In this document: one piece after another, positions 1 to 12,562 of the stretch | Position numbering within the stretch: position 1 is the stretch's first letter | Layout of the letters: every line of letters starts with the position of its first letter | Assembly: GCF_003473485.1 (NCBI RefSeq) | Contig: NC_053042.1 | Span: 45,223,762 to 45,287,761 of the forward strand | DNA length: 64,000 nt | Source: Medicago truncatula | Taxonomy: Eukaryota > Streptophyta > Magnoliopsida > Fabales > Fabaceae | Direction of reading: 5' to 3' | Position numbers and translations under genes: made by a program | Notes under the pieces: generated by a model | Databases searched by the model: none | What the model was told of the DNA's origin: nothing | Seen by the model: only the letters and a program-made list of their open reading frames with translations

Positions 1-3000
1 GGAGCTTATCAGAATCCCCATCTCATAGGGCAGACAGGTCAAATTGGAGAGTACAACAATTTTGGCGGCATCTCAGTCAATAGAAACAATGCTAGCAATC
101 ACATTGCAGGCTCCTACAATCAGGCACAGCATTATGAGAGCAACGGATTTAACAATAATACATTGGAACAACTGCTCAAGAAGAATGCAACTGATATAGC
201 TACTGCTAACATGAATTTGGATACAAGTATCAGTATGGCAGCAAGAAATCCACTGCTACCAAAATTTTATCCTCAGTCTAGCAGTGGTGCGAGTTATTCC
301 TACGCAGCTTCAAACAATGTGTATACAGAAGCAACTGGACTTATCACTCCAAATAGGAATTTTGAATTTAGTGGCAGCAACACAGACAATTTGCTCAACA
401 ATAATATTCACTGCTCAGTCTCAAACCAACTGAACGGCATTTTCTCTGAAGCATCCTATGGTAACTTCTTTTCTTCAGTAATTCAAATTCAGATATAAAT
501 TAGAGTGGTAACAATGTCTTTCTAATTTTATTTTAATTGAAACACATTGAAACCGAATCAGAAACATGCTAAACTGTTCAATTGCATGTCATATCTAGCC
601 AAACAAACTTATAGGTAATATTATCACCAAATTAATGCAAAAAATGATAATAAGTTAAATCTCTTAAGAATTTTTTACGACCTATAGCAGTTAATTTGCG
701 TAAAGAAGTAATTTTTTATATGCCTATTTCTTAGAATTTAGGTTGGGCCAAACTCAACCTTACAAAACCAGCTTGTAAGATGAGGGTTGACCAAGCTTTA
801 TAACACTACACAGACCATATTTCTAGGAAATGTGGAACTAAACCCACCCCTTCACACCCGACACAATGAAGGTGTTGGAGGCTGCAATGAAGGCAACCCA
901 ATTCCGCAATTAGGCGGCTAGGTGCGGACCGCAATGAAGGCGGAATTTTCAACACACCCCTTCCTGCTCGGGCCCAATTAGCCTGAAGTATGGACGATAC
1001 AGTAAGCCCATAACATATCTAGGATAGGCTCTGATACCATCTTAGAATTTGGGTTGGCCTAACTCAACCTTACGAAACCGGCTTGTAAGATGAGGGTTGC
1101 CCAAGCTTTATAAACAGGTCATATCTCTAGGCAATGTGGGACTAAATTCACCCCCTCACACCCAACACAATGAAGGTGAGGCGGAATTTCCAACACTATT
1201 ATATCAGTAGTTCAAGGAAAATACATTTCTACTGTTAGTCCAATAATCGAACTTGTGCAGCAATGCAATAAAAGAGGGAGCAAAAAAAATAAAAAACAGT
1301 TTCAATACAGTTTGGCATTCACAGTAACCCAAAAGAAATTTCAACATTCATCGTTATGATGAGAGTAATTATTTTTACAATTATTAAGAAATAAAGCCAT
1401 GGACTTGTAAACATTGATCATGAATGCAGACAATAATTTTATTCATTTATTTTAGTCGTTTCTTAACAAAGTCATGGAAATGATAACCTTTGAGTTACAC
1501 GGTAAGCAAAAATGAGAAACTATGATAAAAATTGTGATGTTACAACACAATGATCCCATTTCTTTGTTGTTTAAACAATACCTTCCTGCATCAGTTACAA
1601 ACATTATGCATCAAATTGGTGAATGACAAAAACTGCTTCTACAGGTCAAACTTTTCCTGAGCCTTATATGAACTATGTGCCAAATGCAGAAGCTCATGCT
1701 ACCACTAGTTTCACCAATTACCTCCAATCAATACCAGAAACAGTGGATCAGCTCAAGTTTGTGGAAAACCAGATTTGTCCTGTTCCAGATTACACGGTAG
1801 CTGAAAGCACAAGTCATGAGAAAGATTTCGTTCCATGCACAGAGAATGAAATCCAAGAATATAGTGATGGGCTTCTACAGCAAATTGTAGATTCTTCATC
1901 AGCAATAACCTCTACAACACAGGGGGATCAGAAAGCTTCTGTCAGCAACATCTGTGACAATGGAAGTAATGAGATTTTTGACCTGAACAAGACACCTGAG
2001 CAGAAATTACCTAGGCGCAGAAAGCATAGGCCAAAGGTAATTAGAGAGGCCAAGCCCAAAAAAAATACAAATCATGCAAGTCAAAAGACAGAGATTAAGG
2101 AAACCCCGCGCAGAAAAAGAAAGAATGTCTCAGAAACTGCAGAAACACCGAAGGCAGATGTCATAAAAGACATTTGTGATTCAACTGCCGCAACTACAAA
2201 ATCCTGCAGGAAAGCTCTAAATTTTGACTTAGAAAATAGTTCAAATGAAAGCCAGAGCAGCAAGGTTTTTCAGGAAGAGATGCATAGTGGAGCAAGTAAG
2301 AAGTACAATACAAACTCAGCTTTGACAATCAGCCAGCAGGATGAACTTGGAGTAGAAAACTCGCAAGCCAGGAACACAAATGATATCACATTTCTATTGG
2401 AAGGAAATGTAACAAATTGTTTCTTGTCGGAAAGGGAATCAACCATAACCTTGTCCAAAACTACAGAACAGCAGATAGCAAAATTTTCAGTCACTGAGAA
2501 AGGTCCAGCACAAGGAAATTCTGGTTTAAGGGAAGAAAGGAATAGTGGGTGCATGCAGCAATACATTAATGCAAATGAAACTGACAACACTCTCTTACAA
2601 TCAGAAACATGTTTTGAGAACACTCAGGAAACAGGGGAATTGATTTTTGAAAATATGTTCCAGTTGCCTAACATTCTATCCAATTCCACTGAAGCAAAGG
2701 GTTCCAAGAGAAAGTATTCCAAAAGCACCAAGAACCAACATAACTCGGCCAAAAATCCACTTGGTACTACCTTGTGCCAAGAGATTTCACAAGTGGATGG
2801 AAACTTCAAAGGTGCAACTCTTGCCACAGGTTTGTTAAAAAATAAAAGGAAAAGAACTCAAAAACTCCAATCAAAAGTTCGCAGAGGATCTTCCAGCCAA
2901 AGAAAGCCTAAAGATGATTCACAGAAAGTAAGAAAAAATGAAAAAAAGGGGGTTCAATCACATAATGAAGTAATGCCAAACAGCTGTATTGAAAGCAGTG

Positions 3001-6000
3001 TACTTGTAGAGAAGCAAAACAGTGGAGCCAGCACTGGTGATTCATTTGCTATCTCAGGTAATGCATGTTTGATGAAGGAAAAATCTTTTCAGTAACAACA
3101 AATAATTGTAATTATCTGTTTCTTGATTTTCAGGGGAACCGCACCAGATACATTCCACCCTGGTAGACAACATAATTTGCCAACTCAATAGTCTCAGTCT
3201 CAACGAGGGCAACAGATCAGAGAGGGAAGAACAAAAAGCACTTGTCCCATATAAGGGAGATGGTTCTATTGTACCCTACCAAGAATTTGAATTTGGAAAG
3301 AAACATAAACCAAGGCCTAAAGTGGACCTTGATCCAGAAACAGAGAGAACCTGGAAACTGTTGATGGGGATCGAAGGAAGTGAAGACCTTGAAGGAACTG
3401 ACAAGAAAAAGGAGAAGTGGTGGGAAGAGGAAAGAAATGTATTCCGTGGACGAGCTGATTCCTTCATTGCACGGATGCATCTTGTTCAAGGTAAAAAATG
3501 TCAAATTAAAGGCCCAAAACTTGCTGATATTATGCCTCTGGTTCTCTTCAATATATGATGTTTGACACTAAAGTCGTCATTACAATGTCATTCATATATA
3601 TAAATTCGAATGTGTTGGAATTATAGATTTTGGTAGGATACTGTACTGAATGTAAGATAGAATACCTTAATTCTTTAACTAATAATAGGTCAAGTATTAG
3701 CACTACTAGCAGAATCACAAGTCCACATATACAATAAGACTAATAACCTTAATATTATAACAACATGAATTCTAATGGTTTATTTCGAAGTTGGGAGGGG
3801 AGGAATTGATAGAAAAGGGAGGATAGTCCCTCACCTTTCATGGGGGTTTACTTTTCCATGTAAAACTAAAATTAGAGAACTCAAAATATGCATGGAGGGA
3901 AGAATTTGGAGGCTTTTGGAGAGCTTTGAAAAATTTCCCAAATCCTTTTCTACGTTTTATAATACTCAGAACAAAAATTAGTCATAAGCTATTCTCTCCT
4001 CTCCCCTCTAAAAACGCTTTCTCAAACAAGGTGAGGGATTATCCTCCCTTTCTCTTCACTCCCCTCTCCCAAAGCCCTACCATTTCTTTCCCTCCTAACT
4101 ATCAAACAAAGCTTAACGAATGGTTTGCTTAAAAGTGTGAAAATAGGCAAAGGCACAAGGTTAAAAATTGACAATAAAACTCTTTATATTTAATTAGCAC
4201 CCCTTCAACAGCGGGCTTTGACATTCAAATAGGATAAACAGCAAAAGCAGAAGCCAGCAATTTATTGAAATTATTCACTTGATTGCTGAATTGTTCATTT
4301 GTCAGAATATATTTGTAAAGCAAATATTCCTCTACTCTACTATGCAGGAGATAGACGCTTTTCAAAGTGGAAAGGATCTGTGGTTGACTCGGTGATCGGT
4401 GTTTTTCTCACTCAGAATGTCTCAGACCATCTTTCAAGGTAAATTCAAATATTATCATATCAGGTTTTTCCACTTTTCATCACTTGGGATGTTTTGCCAA
4501 AATTGCCAATGCTAGTACAAGATGTTTTGCAAACCCCATAAAAACATTATGCTTCATTCTTCTCTTTGCAGCTCTGCCTTTATGTCTTTAGCAGCAAGGT
4601 TTCCTCTTAAATCAAAAAGCAGCCAGAGAACATACGATATTGTTGTCACAGACCCATCGGTTGAAGAGCCACAACACTGCATAGTAAACCCAGTTGACTC
4701 AATAGCATCATATGAAAGAGGAACATTAAATCCACCAACCTACTATATCGACTTTGAGAAGCCACATCATACAGGAGAGTATTGGAGAGACAGGGAAACT
4801 TCAAGGATAAACGAGAGCCTAATACAGCCAAATAATCATAGCTCAGAGGAAGAACTCTTATCATCACAAGATTCTCTTGACTCCTCAGTTACTCAAGATA
4901 CCAGAATTAGAACCAATTCAAAATCAGAAGTACGTAACAGTGGCCGTGAACCCAGCAGGGATCAGTTCTTAACTTCAAATTCTTTACAGGTAGGAAAGGC
5001 CACTATGTTTCAGGAATTTTACCATAGTGTAAACGGAGTATCACTATTTGACGAGAGCGCCAATGGAAAGCTGCAACAACAACATGTGAAACAAAGTTCA
5101 AGAGTAGGCAGTAATGATATTCACAGTTTCCACTCAGCATCTGGTCATCCCTGCAGCTTTGGTTATCCACAAAAGCAACAACTACCTGTAGCTCCTCCAA
5201 CAGACTATGAGTCATATTACTCATACATACAGGGTCTGAACACTTTTCAAATGAATGGTGAGGAGTTTTCTTGGCCTGAAACTGTTTCCATACACAGTGA
5301 ATTTCAAGACAACAATTATATGAGATTTGGCATCAAGGGAGTAGGAGATAGTGTGGATAAACCCACTGAGATGCAGCGTGGAAATGGAACATTAGGGTCT
5401 TCAGTCCCTATAGGAGATACTTCTCAATCCATATCTCATACAAATTATAATCAACCTTCACCTAACCATCACTTTGTGAGTCAGAAAACCTTCCAGTCAG
5501 AGGGCGGAACATATGCAGAATCATCAAATACTTCTCACATATTGGGTAAAGATCATGCAGAGAACGATCACAGCAATACACTTACGTATGCAGAAGAAGT
5601 TTTTGACAGTGAAAAAATTATATCCACGGAGCAAGTATGTTCTGATAATATTCAAGCTAAACCAAAGGCAGGGAAGCAAGTTTATTCTCCAGGCAAAAAA
5701 GACAAAGATGGAAAACTCAAGGTGCGAAAAGCAAGGAAAACGAAACCTGAGGCCAACAAAAAGCCTGCAGAAGACTGGGACAATCTAAGGAAGGACGTAC
5801 ATGAAAATGGGGTAAAGATAGAAAGAAGTGTAGATACAATGGATTCACTGGACTATGAAGCAGTAAGATGTGCTTCTGTTAAAGAGATATCTGATGCTAT
5901 CAAAGAACGAGGGATGAACAACATGCTAGCAGAACGAATCAAGGTATGTTCTCCCACTCAAGTTTGTAGAACACTGAATTTTAACTAAAATAAAATAAGT

Positions 6001-9000
6001 TGAGATATAGGACTTTTATTGTATTTCAGGAATTCCTGAACAGACTGGTTAGAGAACATGGAAGCATTGACCTTGAATGGTTAAGACATGCCCCCCCTGA
6101 TAAAGTGAAGTAAGTCAAAATCTTTTATCACCATTAACCAATGTCCTTAAACCCTATCCTAAGAAAGTTTCTATTTAGCAGACACTTCCCGCCAATAACA
6201 GAATATAACGCAAATTAACCATGTCCTTTCTACTTGTTTTCATATACAACATCAAATGCAGGGACTATCTTCTAAGCATGAGAGGGTTAGGGTTAAAAAG
6301 TGTGGAATGTGTACGGCTTCTGACACTTCATCATCTTGCTTTCCCAGTAAGGCTAATTTGAAATCTACTTCCTTCTTACTAGCATGCAAATCACTAAAAA
6401 CTCTTGCAATAACATGTTGCTATGCTCATGCCTTGAAGGTTGACACCAATGTTGGAAGGATAGCCGTTAGACTTGGATGGGTCCCTCTCCAACCACTTCC
6501 TGAAAAACTACAAATACACCTCCTTGAATTGTAAGTATCTTATGCCACCCGGTAAGAAGATAAACATATCAGATAGAAACATCTAACTACTGTGCCGTGC
6601 AGGTATCCAGTGCTGGAGTCTATTCAAAAGTATCTTTGGCCAAGATTGTGCAAGCTTGATCAAAGAACCTTGTAATATTATAACTTCCTTGAAATCTGCA
6701 AAAAATATTTTACTGCTTTATTATGCTAGCTGAATCTGTAACTAAGATATATATAACTGGAATGCAGGTATGAGCTACACTACCAGATGATTACGTTTGG
6801 AAAGGTATGGATAGTTTCCTTCTACGTTCAATATGGTATTCACGAAAACATAGTTTTGGAACTAGCCTTGCTTCACAATCTTGAGATAAGAAGTTGAAAG
6901 TAATTCATGTTCCAAACATGCAGGTTTTCTGCACAAAGAAAAAACCAAATTGCAACGCATGCCCGATGCGAGCAGAGTGCAGACATTTTGCCAGTGCTTT
7001 TGCAAGGTTAGCTACTCAGTATGTCAGTTGCATTACATACTGCCATGAACTCAATGCATGTGAAGTTCAACATTAAACCATTTCATATTCTTCAAACAAA
7101 ATAATCAAGTCACCAAAGTCTTTAAAATTACATCTAAAACTTTAAAGGCGTAGCCAGTTCAAAAGAACAAAGGTCAACGTGTAAAAATAGAATAAAATAA
7201 TCATGTCAGTTTAATGAGTTGTTTCTTTCAATTACATTATTACAGTATGAAGTGCATGAGGGGCATACTATATTTTCATAAGACTAACCCTTTCAGTACA
7301 GTGCACGGCTTGCCTTGCCAGGACCAGAAGAGAAGCAAATTGTGAGCATGCCAGTTCCAATTGCAGATGAGAGAAGCCTTCCAAATTTGAACCCGCTGAT
7401 CCTACCTCTCCCTGGGAACAACACGAGCATAGAAGCAAGTCTTAAAAGTAGGAAGTGTGAGCCAATCATTGAAGAACCAGCAACACCAGAACATGGTACA
7501 GAGGCATTGGAAAGTGATATTGAGGACTTCTTTTGGGAGGATCCTGATGAAATTCCTACTATCAATGTCAATCTCGAAGTGTTCGCAAAGAGTTTACAGA
7601 ACCATATGCAAGAACATGAAGGTGACCAGTCTAGGGCCCTTGTTGCCTGGAATCCACAGTCTGCTTCTATCCCTACACCAAAACTGAAGAACGTGAGCCG
7701 GCTAAGGACAGAACACCTAGTGTAAGTACTAGCATTGCTAACAGCAGCAAACAACCTTGCTATTAAAACACAGATCTAACGAAAAATTCTAATAGTTTTC
7801 TTCTCTTTTTTTTTTTTTGTTCAAATTGAGCAACCTAGAAATATTAACTTTGATTTTCATTTGGACTATTGAGTGAATTTAAAGCTAAGCAACCTAAATG
7901 CAGCAACTGAATCATCATCGACGGCTATGAAGCACAGACACTCCTTGGATAAAGCGTATCCCCGTGTCAGACACGTGTCGTGTCCGACACGGACACAACA
8001 CCAACACATATATTTTGTGATTTTCTAGAAAATTTAGCTGTGTTGGCGTGTCGGTGTCCGTGTCGTGTTTGGTGTCCGTATCCGTATCCGTGCTTCATAG
8101 ATCCACGGGCTTGCAGGCCCTGAATATAATTATATCTTTACCTTCATAAGGATGATTTTCTAAATTTTTTAGATTAAGTATTTTTGGAGATGCAAAGCAT
8201 TTGGATATTCTTACTCAAAATTTAAGTTCAAATAATAAGGTTTTGCGGGACCTCTCTAATTTCTAGACCTAGAAATTTTATTCTAAATGACATCACTATT
8301 GTATAAGTAAAACTCATTGTAAATGCCTTGACTCTCTGACTATATGACTGATCTGTTTTTCGAATGAAAATCTAAACGATGCTTTCTAACATCCACTGAT
8401 TGATGCAGATATGAACTTCCGGATTCACACCCTCTGTTGGAAAAGGTTGGCTATTCTTTTCTTTGTATTGAAACACACAGTTATCAGTTTGGGAGACTTT
8501 TTTATATTTGTTTGTTTACTAAAATTTACAGATGGATAAGCGGGAGCCTGATGACCCAAGCCCATATCTTCTTGCAATATGGTCACCAGGTTAGCAGATG
8601 ATTCTTGTAATAATCTCAAATAATAATTAACATATGCAAACAGACAGATTATAAAGCATAGGCTGTTATCAAAAAATAATATTAGGCACAGGCAAGATCA
8701 TTACTACGTATATTCACAACAGTATTTATGAATTATGACATTTGAACACTAGGTGAGACTGCAAATTCCATTGAACCACCACAAAGGAAGTGCGGAGACT
8801 CAACCAACCTGTGCAATGACAAGACATGCTTTTCATGCAACAGCATTAGAGAAGCAAATTCACAGATTGTGAGAGGAACACTTCTGGTAATGATTACTTT
8901 GACAAATGTTAAATTAACAGCATTAGCCCTCTATTTTTTAATAACTTTCACAAATGTTCTCTCATATACAGATACCGTGTCGAACAGCAGCAAGGGGAAG

Positions 9001-9596
9001 TTTTCCGCTGAATGGAACTTACTTTCAAGTTAATGAGGTAAGTGTAATCTAGTTTTGGTACTGTTCCAGTCACCTTAACAAAATTACCTTATATTAAATT
9101 TCAATACTCACCACCAATGGTCTATAAAACCTTTTTTTTTTTTTGCGATGAAGTTGTTTGCGGATCATGCATCCAGCGTTAAACCCATCGATATCCCTAG
9201 GGAATGGATCTGGAATTTGCCAAGGAGGACGGTATACTTTGGAACCTCTGTATCGTCAATTTTCAAAGGTACGAAAAAAACAATCCACATGCTCATCTAC
9301 TAATATATATTCTACTGACTAGAAAGAAACTCTTATGTCTACTAGGTCTTTCAACTCAAGAAATTCAGCAATGCTTTTGGAGAGGTATGAAGAGTATTTT
9401 AAACCATTTGAATTCGTTGCCTTTAACATTTTTCGAATTTTGTGATGCTTATTAACTAACTAACATACATTTTAATACTTGGTTGATTTCAGGATTTGTT
9501 TGTGTAAGGGGATTTGATCAACAGAAACGAGCACCTCGTCCACTTTTTGCCAGATTGCATTTTACAGAAAATAAATTGGCAAAGTCAAAAAAGTGA
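1..9596 (+). CDS. DEMETER/ROS1-family DNA glycosylase/AP lyase (5' end outside window)
   Basis: Excises 5-methylcytosine from DNA in the nucleus and nicks the backbone, so it acts in active demethylation. Exons read: 1-460, 1645-3057, 3134-3490, 4348-4438, 4572-5943, 6030-6109, 6262-6346, 6439-6530, 6603-6671, 6768-6804, 6924-7006, 7302-7721, 8409-8445, 8532-8589, 8753-8886, 8972-9037, 9154-9268, 9346-9384, 9493-9596. All junctions are GT-AG and in phase, giving 1703 residues before the stop. Seen: the DLNKTPEQK/RRRKHRPK lysine-rich block (about 1980-2060); the domain A block ending WWEEERNVFRGRADSFIARM; helix-hairpin-helix GLGLKS with the catalytic Lys (6262-6346) and VDTNVGR with the catalytic Asp (6439 on); a 4Fe-4S motif C-X6-C-X2-C-X5-C (6924-7006); and the C-terminal permuted CXXC and RRM-like region (8753-9596). 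Exon 1 is open from base 1, so the start codon lies upstream. All key residues are present, so it looks functional. DME versus ROS1 subgroup cannot be settled here. Confidence 0.96.
729..1195 (-). mobile_element. Intact TRIM (miniature LTR retrotransposon) in DNA glycosylase intron 1
   Basis: Two direct repeats (729-954 and 1040-1195) share most of their sequence, the first with an internal extra segment of about 70 bases. Read on the minus strand, each begins TGTTG. GCTCTGATACCA at 1028-1039 is the complement of the primer-binding site for plant initiator-Met tRNA and directly abuts the 1040-1195 repeat. A purine-rich tract (minus strand AGGAAGGGGTG) precedes the other repeat. The five bases CTATT flank both sides (724-728 and 1196-1200), as expected for a target-site duplication. 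LTR, PBS, polypurine tract, LTR, and no coding room: a TRIM element, 467 bp. Confidence 0.82.
3790..4085. mobile_element. Fold-back MITE in DNA glycosylase intron 3
   Basis: The segments 3797-3838 and about 4028-4070 are inverted copies of each other (GGGAGGATAGTCCCTCACC against its complement near 4030), with GC-rich arms of about 45 bases around an AT-rich core. It has no coding capacity. It lies inside the intron between exons 3 and 4, away from the splice sites. The exact ends and target duplication are not clear, so the superfamily is not assigned. Confidence 0.6.
7925..8100. mobile_element. Fold-back MITE in DNA glycosylase intron 12
   Basis: The ends CTATGAAGCAC (7925-7935) and GTGCTTCATAG (8090-8100) are exact inverted repeats. 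Between them lie many complementary GTGTC/GACAC blocks around an AT-rich centre, so transcribed RNA could form a long imperfect hairpin. About 176 bp, no coding capacity. I did not find a convincing target-site duplication, so the transposon class is open. Confidence 0.65.
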
Positions 9597-10748
9597 AAAA
9601 CAAGAATAAAGCATACTTTTTTTTTATCTTACATGCAAAAAGTACAAAGTTTTTCTGTTTAGGATGTGAACTTGTTGCAACTACTGTACATCATTTCTAT
9701 TCAAGCACAAAATTGCAATTGTGAGATTATACCAAAGCAATTGTGACTATTGCATTATTATTATGATTATCAATAGAGAAAGATTAAACTCGTTACCTGA
9801 ATGAACCAATTAAAAGTGAACGGTTTGGTTTGGGTTCACTTGGTTTACCGGAACCACTGTTGTTGTTTGAGCGGGATAACAGGTTTTGAGGATTTCAGAT
9901 TACAGGTTCACAAATGCATCGTGGGATTTAGCTTTCGTGTAAGATTAGACATTTTTGTTTTTTCATTTATATTTTTAAATTGGTTCTTTGTGTGGTAAAA
10001 GTGAACTAAGTCAATTTTTTTAAAATTTTTGTAGTAAATTAATCCTTTTTTCATTCAACTTTTGTTGAAAAGCGTTCACATTGTTTCCAAATCTTATGGG
10101 GGTGACAGCTAAAAACAATGAAGTGAAAGGTCCAAAAAAATGTTTATGACACAAAACATAATTTATATATATATATATATTTTTATTGTTTCTCATTTCA
10201 ATCTTAAGGGGTGTATTGGATTACGATTTTAAAAGACAGTTTTTTTTAAAAAAAAAAAAAAAAAAAAGTCTTGTGAATTATAAAAGACTTTGCAAGATTT
10301 TAAAAAACTATCAAGATTACAGTTAGGATTTCCAAAGATTTATATCATGAGATTTTGAAGGATTTGAAATGATTTTATGGATTTATAAGATTTCAAATGA
10401 CTCTATATGAATTTAAACCATCATTAAAGATAAATGATTATGTTACAGACTAAGCATCAGTCCATGTCACTGACCCAACATGCAATAGTCCAATAATGCA
10501 TAATCCTCGCTTGCATGAGAACTACATACGACCTATTGTGCCACAGATAAGCAAGTATTCGTTGATCAAGATCGTTGATGTGATCTCTAACGAATTCCCA
10601 CATTCATTGTTGAGTTTCACGGAAATAGTTACATATGAGCTCCCATATCGAGATCTCTATAATATCTTTGTGGTGTCACTATAATTTCACCAGAGAACTA
10701 CTTCTATCGTGAACTACAATAGCTCTGTCGCATAAGTAAAATAATACT
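9597..10748. other. Intergenic: 3' flank of DNA glycosylase, AT microsatellite, repeat remnants
   Basis: The first few hundred bases should be the glycosylase 3' UTR. An (AT)n run lies near 10165-10181 and a T/A homopolymer junction near 10240-10267. The stretch 10205-10430 holds diverged internal repetitions of a GATTT-rich motif, typical of a decayed MITE. No gene seen. Confidence 0.5.
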
Positions 10749-12092
10749 TTATCATAATCAATTTTATTTAACAACTCTTTTTCAATGAATAATAAAGTCA
10801 ACTTATATAATATTTGTTGAGAAATTGTCGATCTTAGATAAAATCTTATTAATTTTAATTGTGATTAAAAAAACTAATACTTTTGTAAAGATCACAAAGT
10901 TAAAAAAAGTCCTTGTTATCTCATTACTAGTACTGCTCCTCCCCCTCCTCTCGCATGTGCACACGCTCGCCCGTGCATATGCGCACACACACACAAAAAC
11001 AAGTTAAAAAAAAAAATTGGCCGTAAAGCAATGACTTTACTGACCTAATGGTTGAGACAGCCCCGAAATTTCAATAAAAATGTCATAAGAAAATATATAT
11101 ACATGAATATATTTAAAAGAGAAGGCGAAATAGAAGCAAATTTTGAGGGACAAAGTATGTCCTTACCAACGTTGTTGTGTTGAATGTACTTAAATTATCT
11201 GTACTGTTGCTAAGGTTACTTGTGATAATCGTGGCATCCATGCCCTCTCCGATCATATCAAGGTTTTGCTTATTGACTTCAACGTTTTCGTTGTAAAAAC
11301 CTTTTTTGATGAATATGAAATATATCATTTTCACACTAGAGTCAGGTGCTCCATTCACAACATCCATTACCCTTGTGAAATTTATGGTACGGTCCGCATA
11401 AACTACAACATCAAAATTCTATTTTGCCTCTAGCGTAACATATGTTTGTCTTTTGGGATAACCCAAGATGAAAATTGGCCATGGCTAGAAGAATAGTCTT
11501 ACATGGTGTACTCAAATTTTGTTAGGAGATTATAAACTAACGAATCAACATTAGCAATTTTCGTTGCAATTTTGTCTTTAATTTTGTCACTTGTTTCTTC
11601 AAATTGATCCATGAACGTATTTGCGTTTGCATGAATCGGGCTTAACCAAGTACTTGGAGAAAGTTTTATTAACTATCAGGCACGTCTCAACCAATTTTGA
11701 GGCTAAAGCAAATTCTGAGAATCATGTCTTTTTAGAATTAATATATATTATGTAAATCTTATTTTTTGATCTTTTTCAAATGCAAAACTAATTATTAAAT
11801 TATCATAATCAATTTTATTTAACAATTATTTTTCAATGGATAACAAAGTCAACTCATATATATATATATAATCTTTGTTGAGACATTGTTGATCTTTGAT
11901 AAAATTTTAGTAATTTTAATTATGAATAAAATAATTAATACATTTGCAAAAATCGCAAAGTTAAAAAAAGTTGTTGCTATCTCATTTACTAGTGTTGTTG
12001 CTCCTCCTCCTCTTCTCGCACGCACACACAAAAGTTAAAAAAAATATATAAAATGTATAGCAAGGGCTTTACTGGCCTAATAGTTGAGACAC
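10749..12092. repeat. Pair of diverged direct repeats (about 315 and 290 bp) flanking a pectinesterase fragment
   Basis: Copy 1 (about 10749-11063) and copy 2 (about 11800-12092) share the same order of motifs: TCATAATCAATTTTATTTAA, AAAGTCAACT, a CTCCTCCTC/CACACA tract, GTTAAAAAAA, and an end reading TGACCTAATGGTTGAGACA or its variant. They are direct repeats about 740 bp apart and look diverged. They could be LTRs of a small element or two independent insertions of one family; no TG...CA ends or target duplication were evident. Confidence 0.6.
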
Positions 12093-12166
12093 TCTAGTCT
12101 ATTGAGACTAGAGGACTCAGTGAAAGGAAGGCAAGTGAAGGAAATGAGAAGAATAATGGAAATTTG
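11113..12166 (-). pseudogene. Pectinesterase (PMEI-PME type) pseudogene fragment
   Basis: On the minus strand, 11113-11410 encodes a recognisable start of a pectin methylesterase catalytic domain: DVVVYADRTINFTRVMD, NGAPDSS, IKKGFYNENVEV, and MIGEGMDATIITSN. It ends at a plausible splice donor just after the STFNTTTL stretch. Upstream (about 11460-11640) are remnants of the inhibitor-domain end and the FSSWVIPKDK linker, with in-frame stops. About 12077-12166 encodes a signal-peptide-like start (MKNTIQISIILLISFTCLP). The inhibitor domain is mostly missing, copy 2 of the direct repeat sits between the signal peptide and the rest, and the catalytic exon with the active-site aspartates is absent. 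It cannot make an active cell-wall enzyme. The signal peptide link is an inference. Confidence 0.62.
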
Positions 12167-12562
12167 TATTGTGTTTTTCATTTTGTAAAAGCTAAGACAA
12201 TGGTTTGTGTTTGTTTTTGGTTTATGGATGTTGTTCGAATAAATTATGGTGGTTTGTCGTATGGTTTTGTCTTGTTTATGTAAGTGCAGAGAGTTGTTGT
12301 GCATCAGACTTACTCTCTTTTCTTTTACGGTAAGCCTTATAGGAAATATTACTGAATGTTGCAATACATAACACTGCAATATCTAGCTTGTCTATCACTT
12401 TAACCGATGAAGTGTACAAGAAAGTGAACAAACATATTCTTTATGGGAGAAAATAAAATTAGTTTGTCTAAAAAACATATGCTCGAACTCCATAGAAAGT
12501 GAACAAAACAAGTTTGTCAAAAAAGCTTCTCAGATAACTAGTAGTTAGCCCTAATGGGTTTA

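Noticed and set aside
163..498. A separate small gene of 111 residues
   Set aside because: The frame is open back to base 1 and joins exon 2 in phase through a donor at 461; it is an exon of the glycosylase, not a gene.
2081..2827. Three open frames on the minus strand (2081-2263, 2270-2623, 2624-2827)
   Set aside because: They lie antisense to a well-supported exon of the DNA glycosylase and show no family features; they are shadows of its codon use.
4522..4571. ATG at 4522 as a gene start
   Set aside because: It lies in an intron; the acceptor at 4570-4571 joins exon 4 and continues the DHLSSSAFMSLAARFPLKS motif of the family.
10803..11007. Overlapping small frames on both strands with Thr/His or Cys/Arg runs
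   Set aside because: They come from the CTC/CAC microsatellite-like tract within the direct repeat and recur in decayed form at 11849-12031.
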